This document shows positions 16,903-24,636 of a stretch of DNA of 64,000 nucleotides, one piece after another. The position numbers and the translations under genes are program-made. Position 1 is the stretch's first letter, and each line of letters begins with the position of its first letter. This stretch comes from Oceanospirillales bacterium. GTDB lineage: Bacteria > Pseudomonadota > Gammaproteobacteria > Pseudomonadales > Endozoicomonadaceae. The stretch covers positions 124,001 through 188,000 of the forward strand of contig SIHQ01000003.1 in NCBI GenBank assembly GCA_004762125.1, in the 5' to 3' direction. Under the pieces are notes generated by a model. That model did no database searches, was not told the origin of the DNA, and was given only the letters and a program-made list of their open reading frames with translations.

Positions 16903-17676
16903 ATATTTCTGCTCCGGGATTGAGCGCTGTGTTCGGCACGATTTATGAGCCTTAAGCGCGGCACAAGCCTGTTGCTGCTGTTTTTAAGAACTGCTAAAGA
17001 CTTTAGCTTTCAGATACCAGTTCTGCCGCCTTGGCTGTTTCTACAGGGTAATTCCGGTTTACTCTGTCGAACCCATAGGGATGGGTTAATTCGAAAGCGA
17101 AAACTAACGAAAAAGCAGGGTAAACCGCCAGCGCCAAACTGTTATTAAATGTTAACTGTCCGGATCTTCAACAAATTCACTCAGCCGAAGCGAGTAAAAT
17201 TCATACTCAGCAGCAAGTTAGAACATTTGTCCAACCTGCAGTTCGGATCAAAGGTAAGAAGCAGACAGTGGTAAAAAACGTCTCAAAAATTGATATTGAT
17301 CAATCTTGTAATTGAACTACAAGATACGCAATCGCCGCAATCAGTACCAGTACTTAGGTGTAGTAAAGTTACAAAAATACATCAAAACTCACTGCAAAAC
17401 TACAGCAAAGCCCTCTAACACCAGCAAAGTAATTCAAATTAGTAACGAAATTAACTAGAGGAAGGGCAGACCTCATAAAATGCGTAAGAGCATCCCGAAA
17501 TAAAGTGCGTATTGACAGGGTATTAGTGGGATTAACACAGTTCACATATTAACAAGATTGCACAATCGTTCCTTCTGACTAAACCAGATTTTCATACACT
17601 TGTATCCCTCACTCACTTCACTTACTACTGCAGCTGTCGCTTTACACTGTATAAACTATTTTCTTGCACAGAGCTT
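16903..17676. other. 774-base divergent intergenic region between aceE and a kinase-like gene
   Basis: No convincing gene is present. A 67-codon frame at 16945-17148 (+) has no ribosome binding site and unlikely composition. The region must hold the promoters for aceE (leftward) and for the kinase-like gene (rightward). The only clear site is an FNR-type palindrome at 17290-17303. A TTGACA occurs at 17512-17517 on the plus strand but has no good -10 partner at normal spacing. Confidence 0.7.
17290..17303. promoter_or_regulatory. Perfect FNR/ANR-type box
   Basis: TTGATATTGATCAA matches the FNR/ANR/CRP-family consensus TTGAT-N4-ATCAA at all ten fixed positions. It lies 387 bases upstream of aceE and 373 bases upstream of the kinase-like gene. 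By simple count, such a match is expected about 0.06 times by chance in 64 kb. Oxygen control of pyruvate dehydrogenase is known in other bacteria, but the distance leaves the target uncertain. Confidence 0.6.
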
Positions 17677-19164
17677 ATGCCAGAGATACCAAAGCAGCCA
17701 CCTATACGTAACCCAGAACGTAGCCCAAGCCGGTTCCACCCACTGACAACTTTAAAAAGGCTGGTCAGATATCTCGGTCGGCTGGTCAGGGTGAATAAAA
17801 CAAAAAAACGATATATGGCCACTGATGAGTCTCATATACAGAAGCTATCTAAAGGTGATGACCCTGAATGGACTCTGGGGGAAGGCGCTTTCGCCAAAGC
17901 CATAATGGTGACAAGGGGTAACCGGTACTTCGTTGCAAAACAGACGAAAGAGGATAGTTATAGCAACATTGAGCATGAATTCTCTCTTGCTAGAAAAAGA
18001 ATCACAGGTTTAAAAAAAGCAAAAGGTGATAACCCTGACCATCTGGCTCGACTAGAAGATAAAATCAAAGCTAAAAAATCTGATCTAGAGCCATTATCTC
18101 CCAAACTGAGCGCATTTTTTTCAAAAATTGATGCTTATCTCGAAATATTTCGATCCAGCGACGCCGTCTCTCTCGATGACGTCGATGCTTTGAGAAAAGT
18201 AACCGAGGACGCCAAAGAGCTGAAAGAATATGAACTGGGTTTAAATTCACTCTGCTGGTCAGTGCAATTTTGGCTAAATGACCATCAGGAAGAATTCTCT
18301 ACCAGCTGGGAGTCAATAGAAAAAGCAGAAACGGCAATAGAAGATCACTGGCAGAAGATCACAGGCCTTATTGATAATGAAACAGCTATGGCAACAGAAA
18401 TAGCCGCCATTAAATCAAGTGTGCTTGTGGGAGGCGAGATGAGTGCAGAGGGTATGCTGAGCCCTCTGGCAGGAGAACCTATAGAAAAGTTACTGACAAA
18501 ATCCGGTGAAAAACCACAAAAACCACTGCCAGCCCACCTGACTCAAGAAATACTCTCACAAATTGCCAGCGGGCTAAGTGATCTGCACGCCAATGAACTG
18601 AACCATATGGACCTTAACTTTGGCAATATTCTGGTGGACGGTGCGGGCAGGGTCAAAATTATAGATTTCGGCCTGTGCTGCAGTGATGATCAGCTGTTCT
18701 CCGCCCCAAGAGAGACACCTTTAAGTAAGGCTGAAACTATTCCTCTTCGAATATCACCCAGCATTATTCTATCACCACCGGAGCGTTTCACTGCCACCGG
18801 AGAGCGTCCAGGAAGCGCAGATATGTGGGCTTTCGGTCTCCACCTTACCAGTCTGCTTACAGGCAATGCACTGCAATTGGCTGATGCGAGTAACTTGTTT
18901 CGTCAAGCCAGGTCAGGGTCTGAACTGAGTCAGATCATTCAGCAACAGGTAGGTGGTCATTGTATAAGACTGGTCTCGGAAGCTTATGGAGAAGCCAGCC
19001 CGGAAGCAGATCTCGCCAAAAGGCTATTTGAACCTGATCCAGAAAAAAGAATCACTTCGGAAGAGGTGTTGAAACACCCTTACTTTCTCATGGATTTTAA
19101 GAACGATGCGACGGACCCAGCTTTTCTGCTTTTGAAAAACAGGAGTATTGGTCCTGATGGATAA
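17677..19164 (+). CDS. Eukaryote-like Ser/Thr protein kinase, non-RD type
   Basis: A 495-residue cytoplasmic protein with a kinase fold. Motifs in order: Gly loop LGEGAFAKA (Gly68-Phe72), ATP lysine in YFVAKQ (Lys88), a long charged, helical insertion (about 100-260), catalytic loop HMDLNFGNIL (Asp312, Asn317), DFG (330-332), an SPPERF activation-loop end, and DMWAFGLHLTSLLTG. The HRD Arg is Met, so it is a non-RD kinase, but all residues needed for catalysis are present. No membrane segment or sensor domain is seen. The N-terminal 45 residues are basic and Pro-rich. An alternative start is ATG 17815. It sits between aceE and glnE, which are neighbours in Pseudomonas, so it looks inserted. 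Substrate unknown. Confidence 0.8.
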   Translation: MPEIPKQPPIRNPERSPSRFHPLTTLKRLVRYLGRLVRVNKTKKRYMATDESHIQKLSKGDDPEWTLGEGAFAKAIMVTRGNRYFVAKQTKEDSYSNIEHEFSLARKRITGLKKAKGDNPDHLARLEDKIKAKKSDLEPLSPKLSAFFSKIDAYLEIFRSSDAVSLDDVDALRKVTEDAKELKEYELGLNSLCWSVQFWLNDHQEEFSTSWESIEKAETAIEDHWQKITGLIDNETAMATEIAAIKSSVLVGGEMSAEGMLSPLAGEPIEKLLTKSGEKPQKPLPAHLTQEILSQIASGLSDLHANELNHMDLNFGNILVDGAGRVKIIDFGLCCSDDQLFSAPRETPLSKAETIPLRISPSIILSPPERFTATGERPGSADMWAFGLHLTSLLTGNALQLADASNLFRQARSGSELSQIIQQQVGGHCIRLVSEAYGEASPEADLAKRLFEPDPEKRITSEEVLKHPYFLMDFKNDATDPAFLLLKNRSIGPDG

Positions 19165-19275
19165 ACGACAATATTAATCTGAGCATACAAAGAAACAGGT
19201 GCCGCACACTTTCATTTGCAATAAAATGACTCTACAGCCCCTAGTTACCTTTTGGTTGATGGAGAGTTTTTACCC

Positions 19276-22185
19276 ATGGAGTTTGCAGGTCAGTATCCCA
19301 CGGCAATCGAAAGCCGGCTGAAAAGTAACTGGGCAGAATTTGAGGAGACTTGTCAGTCATTCGAAAATCTCCCTGGCTCTCCGGACACATTACCCGGTTC
19401 AACTCTCGAAAAAGCCGCCAAACTTTGGGCGGGCAGTGATTTTGCTTTCGAGCAATGCCTCAAACATCCGGACATCCTATTCTTTCCAGATAAATGCCTT
19501 GCACCTTTCTCTTCCGGTAGTCATCACCAAAACTTGGAAGACTTAATTCGTTCAACAACTGATGAAGTTGATCTGATTCAGAAGCTACGAATCTATCGCA
19601 ATAGAGAAATGGTTCGAATCATCTACCGTGATTTGAATCGTCTGGCCAGTATGCAGGAAACCACTGCCGATCTTTCTGAAATGGCGGATGCCTGTGTCGA
19701 CAAGGCTCTGCAATGGCTCTACAAAGATTCCTGCAATACCTGGGGCACTCCTATGGGAGCCCAATATGGCGAAGAACCCACACAACAAAAAATGATTGTT
19801 CTTGGCATGGGTAAACTGGGTGCCAATGAGCTCAACCTGTCATCTGACATCGACCTTATGTTTACCTTTCCCAATAAAGGAGAGACAGAAGGTGGAAGAC
19901 GGGCTCTGGATAATCAAGAATTTTTCATCCGGCTTGGCCAACGTTTAATCAAAGTCATTGATAGTAAAACCGCTGATGGTTTTGTGTTCAGAGTAGATAT
20001 GCGACTGCGGCCTTATGGCTCAAGTGGCTCGCTGGCGATGAGTTTTTCTGCCATGGAACAGTATTATCAGGATCAAGGCCGTGACTGGGAACGTTACGCC
20101 ATGATCAAGGCAAGAGCCATTGCTGGAGATCTTGACGCAGGCCACCAGCTACTGGACACCCTGAAACCATTTACCTTCAGAAAGTACATCGATTTCAGTG
20201 CCATTGAATCTCTTCGAGACATGAAAAAGCTGATTCAGCGAGAAGTAAAACGCAAGGGAATGGAAAGCAATATAAAATTGGGACCGGGTGGTATCAGGGA
20301 AGTAGAGTTCATTGTCCAATCCTTCCAGTTGATTCATGGTGGTCGTGATCGAGCACTGCAACAAAAAAGTCTACTGATCATTCTGGAGGAACTAAAGCAG
20401 AAAGAGTACCTCCCGGAAGTGGTTACTGATGAACTTAGAGCCGCTTATATCTACCTTCGTAATCTTGAGCACGCTATCCAGGCTTTGCAGGACAAGCAGA
20501 CTCAACAACTGCCTTTAGATAATGACAGTCTCGATCGAGTGGCCTTCAGCATGGGACAGAAAAATCGAAAAGAATTGCTGTCCGTTCTGGATAATTATCG
20601 AGAGAATGTCACTGCTCACTTTAATGACGTTATCGCAGACCCTGAAGACAGTACTGAAGATCAATCAGCAGAAGCAACAGGCTGGCATCTCCTATGGATG
20701 GGGCACCTTTCTCAGGAAGAAGAGCTAAAACAGTTTGAGAAACACGGTTTTCACAAGCCAGAGCCCGCCCTTAATCGCCTCAAGGCACTGCGCGATGGCA
20801 AGGCCATTTCCAGAGTTCGCCGTGCCAGTCGGGAACGGCTGGATGATTTTATTCCTCACTTACTGCATCAAATAGCGGACATAGATTCTCCTGATACGGC
20901 ACTGAACAGACTCCTGCCCTTAATTGAGAGCGTTCTCCGTCGTACCGCGTACCTTGTTCTGTTAATAGAAAACCCTGGTGCTCTCGAACATCTGATCAAA
21001 CTCTGCACTGCCAGCCCGTGGATTGCTGATCAAATATCCCGCTACCCTGCACTGCTGGATGAATTCCTGAACATAGACGACCTTTACAACCCACCGCAAC
21101 GCTCTGATCTCGAAAGCGACCTCAGACAACAATTGGCTCATATTCCAGAAGACGATCTAGAAGCCCAGATGGACGTGCTCCGTCATTTCAAAATGGGGCA
21201 TGTACTCAAAGTAGCTGCAGCTCAGGTTGCAGGTACGCTTCCGCTCATGAGGGAAAGTGATTACCTGACCTGGATTGCTGAAGTTCTGCTGGAACAAGTG
21301 GTCGATATTGCCTGGAAAAATATGGTTGAAAAACATGGCTATCCCGTCTCCAAAGACGGTACCCAGTGCAACCCCGGATTCGCGGTCATCGGCTATGGCA
21401 AGCTCGGAGGCATAGAGCTGGGTCCCGGGTCTGATCTGGATCTGGTCTTTATCCATGATGGCAACACTGGTAAGTCAACAGACGGGCAGCGCCCACTGGA
21501 TAGCTCCATGTTTTTCACAAGACTGGGGCAGCGTATTATTCACATCCTTACAACCCAGACTTCTTCTGGCCGACTGTACGAAGTGGATATGCGACTGCGG
21601 CCATCCGGAGCATCCGGTATGCTGGTAAGTTCTCTTGAAGCATTTGGAAAATATCAACGCAACGAAGCCTGGATCTGGGAACATCAGGCTCTGGTGCGAA
21701 CAAGAGCTGTCGCTGGTGACAAGGCTCTGACTCAAAAATTTGAAGAGCTGCGCAAAGATATTTTGGCTACGAAAAGAGATCAGTCAGAGTTAAAAACAGA
21801 AGTCACTAAGATGCGCCAGAAGATGCGTGAACATTTGATGTCTATAGAGCTGGATGCTACTGGTGAACCCATGTTTCACCTGAAGCACGGTCACGGAGGT
21901 ATTGTCGATATCGAGTTTCTGATGCAATTCGGTGTGCTGGCGTATGCACATGAACACCCTGAAATCACTGAATTCACTGATAACGTAAGAATTTCCGAGT
22001 CTCTGGAAAAAGCAGAGTACCTCTCCGGTCAAGAAGGCCATGACCTTCGGGAAGCTTACAAACTTCTTAGAAAAGCAGCACACTCAAGGGCATTTTTGAG
22101 CGAGCGATCTTTTGTCCCCACTAAACTTGTTGATCCTCACAAGGAGCCGGTCATCACACTTTGGAAGAACTGGATGGGGGAGTAA
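19276..22185 (+). CDS. glnE: Glutamine synthetase adenylyltransferase/deadenylase
   Basis: Bifunctional enzyme that adds and removes AMP on glutamine synthetase according to PII state, setting ammonia assimilation. About 969 residues from the ATG at 19276, which has GGAGAG nine bases upstream; the TTG at 19252 is less likely. It has the two nucleotidyltransferase domains typical of GlnE: deadenylase motif GMGKLGANELNLSSDIDLMF (about residue 177) and adenylylase motif GYGKLGGIELGPGSDLDLVF (about 705), each followed by a VDMRLRP..GSSG/GASG segment. It is followed by ilvE, as in Pseudomonas. Confidence 0.97.
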   Translation: MEFAGQYPTAIESRLKSNWAEFEETCQSFENLPGSPDTLPGSTLEKAAKLWAGSDFAFEQCLKHPDILFFPDKCLAPFSSGSHHQNLEDLIRSTTDEVDLIQKLRIYRNREMVRIIYRDLNRLASMQETTADLSEMADACVDKALQWLYKDSCNTWGTPMGAQYGEEPTQQKMIVLGMGKLGANELNLSSDIDLMFTFPNKGETEGGRRALDNQEFFIRLGQRLIKVIDSKTADGFVFRVDMRLRPYGSSGSLAMSFSAMEQYYQDQGRDWERYAMIKARAIAGDLDAGHQLLDTLKPFTFRKYIDFSAIESLRDMKKLIQREVKRKGMESNIKLGPGGIREVEFIVQSFQLIHGGRDRALQQKSLLIILEELKQKEYLPEVVTDELRAAYIYLRNLEHAIQALQDKQTQQLPLDNDSLDRVAFSMGQKNRKELLSVLDNYRENVTAHFNDVIADPEDSTEDQSAEATGWHLLWMGHLSQEEELKQFEKHGFHKPEPALNRLKALRDGKAISRVRRASRERLDDFIPHLLHQIADIDSPDTALNRLLPLIESVLRRTAYLVLLIENPGALEHLIKLCTASPWIADQISRYPALLDEFLNIDDLYNPPQRSDLESDLRQQLAHIPEDDLEAQMDVLRHFKMGHVLKVAAAQVAGTLPLMRESDYLTWIAEVLLEQVVDIAWKNMVEKHGYPVSKDGTQCNPGFAVIGYGKLGGIELGPGSDLDLVFIHDGNTGKSTDGQRPLDSSMFFTRLGQRIIHILTTQTSSGRLYEVDMRLRPSGASGMLVSSLEAFGKYQRNEAWIWEHQALVRTRAVAGDKALTQKFEELRKDILATKRDQSELKTEVTKMRQKMREHLMSIELDATGEPMFHLKHGHGGIVDIEFLMQFGVLAYAHEHPEITEFTDNVRISESLEKAEYLSGQEGHDLREAYKLLRKAAHSRAFLSERSFVPTKLVDPHKEPVITLWKNWMGE

Positions 22186-22574
22186 TTTCAAAACAGTATC
22201 GTATAACTCACCAGCCCAGAAATGTTGTGATTGTTCTGGCTGGCTGAGGCTAGACCAACTATCCCCAGCCGCAACACTGCATAACAAGAACGCCACTTGA
22301 ATTAACTCTCAGTTGGCGTTTGGATTCAGCTACGTTTTATGCTCCAATACGTACAAATCTGCGACCTACCGAAACGCAGATCACTCAAATCTGAAACCAC
22401 AAAAAAATTGTCGCTACAGAAATAGCGACAGCCGGAATAGCTGATGCCCCGCAATTCCGCGCTATATTATCAAAAGCCAACTAGCCATGGTTATTTAGGG
22501 ATATCAATCAAACTTGTGTCCCGCCTGGGGTCTGAACAAAAATTCAAACAATTGATTACACCGGGAGTTTTCTT
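22186..22574. other. 389-base intergenic region between glnE and ilvE
   Basis: No gene seen. It holds three hairpins: CCAGCCCAGAA/TTCTGGCTGG (22211-22243, one bulge) and AACGCCA/TGGCGTT (22289-22320) behind glnE, neither with a T-run, and the stronger leftward terminator at 22401-22430. The ilvE promoter should lie in the last 150 bases. Confidence 0.6.
22401..22430 (-). terminator. Intrinsic terminator pointing leftward
   Basis: TGTCGCTA (22409-22416) and TAGCGACA (22423-22430) form a perfect 8-base stem with a 6-base loop. Read on the minus strand the stem is followed by ATTTTTTT. No leftward gene ends here; it may stop antisense transcripts coming from ilvE. Confidence 0.65.
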
Positions 22575-23498
22575 ATGTCCTTCGCCGATAGAGATGGCGT
22601 AATCTGGTTCGATGGCCAGCTGATCCCATGGCGCGAAGCCACGACTCATGTTCTGACTCATACCCTTCACTATGGTATGGGCGTGTTTGAAGGTGTCCGT
22701 GCCTACAACACACCAAATGGCCCCGCCATTTTTCGTATGAATGAGCATACTGACCGACTGTTCCGCAGTGCTCATATTCTTGGTATGAAGATTCCTCATA
22801 CTAAAGAAGAAATAAACGAAGCCCAGAAACTGGTGGTTCGTGAAAATGGTCTGGATTCAGCCTACTTGCGCCCCATGTGCTTTCTCGGTTCTGAAGGTAT
22901 GGGTCTACGTGCAGAAGGTCTGAAAGTACATACTATTGTCGCAGCCTGGGATTGGCCTTCCTATATGAGCCCTGAAGCCAAAGAACAAGGCATCAAGATT
23001 CGTACCTCTTCTTACACACGACACCATGTGAACATCACCATGTGCAAGGCTAAGGCCAATGGTAATTACATGAATTCCATGCTGGCTCTAAGAGAAGCAC
23101 TGGACAGTGGTTGTGAAGAAGCGTTGCTGCTGGATAACGAAGGGTATGTTGCGGAAGGCAGTGGTGAGAACGTCTTCATCCTTAAAGAAGATGGCATTCT
23201 CTACACACCGGAGCTGACTTCCTGCCTGGAAGGCATTACTCGTGACACCATCATTCGCTTTGCCAAGGACATTGGTCTGGAAGTGCGTGAAAAGCGTATA
23301 ACCCGTGACGAAGTCTATATCGCTAAAGAAGCCTTCTTTACCGGTACGGCTGCAGAAGTTCTGCCGATTCGTGAACACGACGGTCGTATCATTGGTAGCG
23401 GTAAGCGTGGGCCAATCACTGAAAAGTTACAGGCTATGTACTTTGATCAGGTGACTGGTAAACGTAAAGAATATCCTGAGTGGTTAGCTCACGTTTAA
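22575..23498 (+). CDS. ilvE: Branched-chain amino acid aminotransferase
   Basis: PLP enzyme (fold type IV) of 307 residues that makes the last transamination step to valine, isoleucine and leucine. Visible features: N-terminal IWFDGQLIPWREATTHVLTHTLHYGMGVFEGVRAY, the PLP lysine segment CKAKANGNYMNSMLAL, the AEGSGENVFI turn, and the phosphate-binding FFTGTAAEVLPI. GGGAG precedes the ATG at 22575. Upstream is glnE. In Pseudomonas the next gene is waaF; here 14 kb of other genes intervene. Confidence 0.97.
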   Translation: MSFADRDGVIWFDGQLIPWREATTHVLTHTLHYGMGVFEGVRAYNTPNGPAIFRMNEHTDRLFRSAHILGMKIPHTKEEINEAQKLVVRENGLDSAYLRPMCFLGSEGMGLRAEGLKVHTIVAAWDWPSYMSPEAKEQGIKIRTSSYTRHHVNITMCKAKANGNYMNSMLALREALDSGCEEALLLDNEGYVAEGSGENVFILKEDGILYTPELTSCLEGITRDTIIRFAKDIGLEVREKRITRDEVYIAKEAFFTGTAAEVLPIREHDGRIIGSGKRGPITEKLQAMYFDQVTGKRKEYPEWLAHV

Positions 23499-23520
23499 TC
23501 ATTTCCGTTTGTTGAAACAT

Positions 23521-23552
23521 GCTGCCTGAGAAAGCAGGCAGCTTTAAATTTT
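23521..23552 (+). terminator. Rho-independent terminator of ilvE
   Basis: GCTGCCTG (23521-23528) pairs with CAGGCAGC (23535-23542) around a 6-base loop, followed by TTTAAATTTT. It is 22 bases past the ilvE stop. Confidence 0.88.
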
Positions 23553-23760
23553 CCCTTTCTGCGAACCTTGTCCCATTTAGTTGCTGGTAAATCTCACACA
23601 TTTTTCAAATAATCCGGTTAATTATTAACCTGCCCAATCGATGCAACAGCCTTATTACCGATCAGGCATTGTCATGTGAGGGAACATATCAAAGAAAAGT
23701 TACTGTTTTCACCTGTATGATTTCACTATTGCAAAAGCATTAGCCGCTGGCTGTCTTTTA

Positions 23761-24567
23761 TTGGGGCTGGCAGTGCCTTTTCTGGTTGGGGGCGATCAGG
23801 ATTATCAAGTTTTATTCTCCAGCGGTGAGAGTGGATTAAAAGCATTCATCTTTATATTTTCATGCTCAATGCTGGTATTTGGAGGAATGACTGCGGCCTG
23901 CTGGTACAGCTATAAAAAAATGCCCGATCAGGAAATTGCCATTGATCCAGAAGGTATTTGGTATCTCAGGTACTCAAAGTCGCAAACATTAATCCTGTGG
24001 AAAAGGATTGATAGCTGGAAAGAACGTGACTGGCTGCGAACCCTTGAAGCAAAAGATGCTCAGGGAAAAACACTCATCTCTGTATCCCGCCAGCTAAAAA
24101 ACTTTCAGGAACTTCAGATCGTTCTGACTGAGAAGCTTCAACAAAGCACCCGGAATAAAATTTATGCACCCAGTTATCGTATAAACCGGTTTGATCAGAT
24201 TGGCTGGATTATATTTCTTATCGTTTTTGGCCTTTTTGCCCTGATATCAGCCCTTGTCTCCTGGTGGGCATCACTGGCTATTCTGCTTTTCACTCTGATT
24301 GTGAGCCATGAATACTTTTTAACCGTCAGTAAAATAGATATTCTATCCGACAGTCTGGTTCTTCATTTCCCGCTAACCAAAAGACATTTACTTTTCGAAG
24401 GCGTAATACGAGTCGAACTCAACGAGCACTACTCTCAGAACTCCAGAATACCTCAGGTTGAAATTTATTATTCAGGTCAAAAAAAGCCCTATAGACTGCG
24501 TGCTATGAATGCCGATGCGAATGAGATATTTGTTGCCATAGAAAAACAACGAAGTGCCGCACATTAA
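23761..24567 (+). CDS. Membrane protein of unknown function, start uncertain
   Basis: At least 268 residues. The coding signal continues upstream of the TTG at 23761 to a stop at 23677-23679 and includes a hydrophobic stretch (IAKALAAGCLLLGLAVPFLVG) that would be a full first membrane helix. No ATG or GTG starts that frame, so the start is a rare codon, a sequence error or a lost 5' end. A second helix lies at about residues 25-50, then a cytoplasmic-looking PH-like beta region (EIAIDPEGIWYLRYSKSQTLILWKRIDSW), then a hydrophobic pair (about 142-186). I recognise no named family. A convergent hairpin separates it from the GH31 gene. Confidence 0.65.
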   Translation: MGLAVPFLVGGDQDYQVLFSSGESGLKAFIFIFSCSMLVFGGMTAACWYSYKKMPDQEIAIDPEGIWYLRYSKSQTLILWKRIDSWKERDWLRTLEAKDAQGKTLISVSRQLKNFQELQIVLTEKLQQSTRNKIYAPSYRINRFDQIGWIIFLIVFGLFALISALVSWWASLAILLFTLIVSHEYFLTVSKIDILSDSLVLHFPLTKRHLLFEGVIRVELNEHYSQNSRIPQVEIYYSGQKKPYRLRAMNADANEIFVAIEKQRSAAH

Positions 24568-24584
24568 TCTCACGGCTTGTGAAC

Positions 24585-24622
24585 TTCCCCTTTATTTCCA
24601 GTGACTGCGAAATAAAGGGGAA
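24585..24622. terminator. 14-base perfect hairpin between convergent genes
   Basis: TTCCCCTTTATTTC (24585-24598) and GAAATAAAGGGGAA (24609-24622) pair perfectly across a 10-base loop. No long T-run flanks it, but it lies between the stop codons of the membrane protein (+) and the GH31 gene (-) and probably serves both. Confidence 0.7.
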
Positions 24623-24636
24623 AGGTTTAGAGGATA

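Noticed and set aside
16027-16923. 298-codon plus-strand frame opposite the aceE 5' half
   Set aside because: The conserved AceE reading on the other strand explains the absence of stops.
16945-17148. 67-codon frame in the aceE upstream gap
   Set aside because: No ribosome binding site, strongly basic chance-like end, and it lies where aceE promoter DNA is expected.
17512-17517. TTGACA considered as the -35 of a promoter for the kinase-like gene
   Set aside because: No acceptable -10 hexamer lies 16-18 bases downstream.
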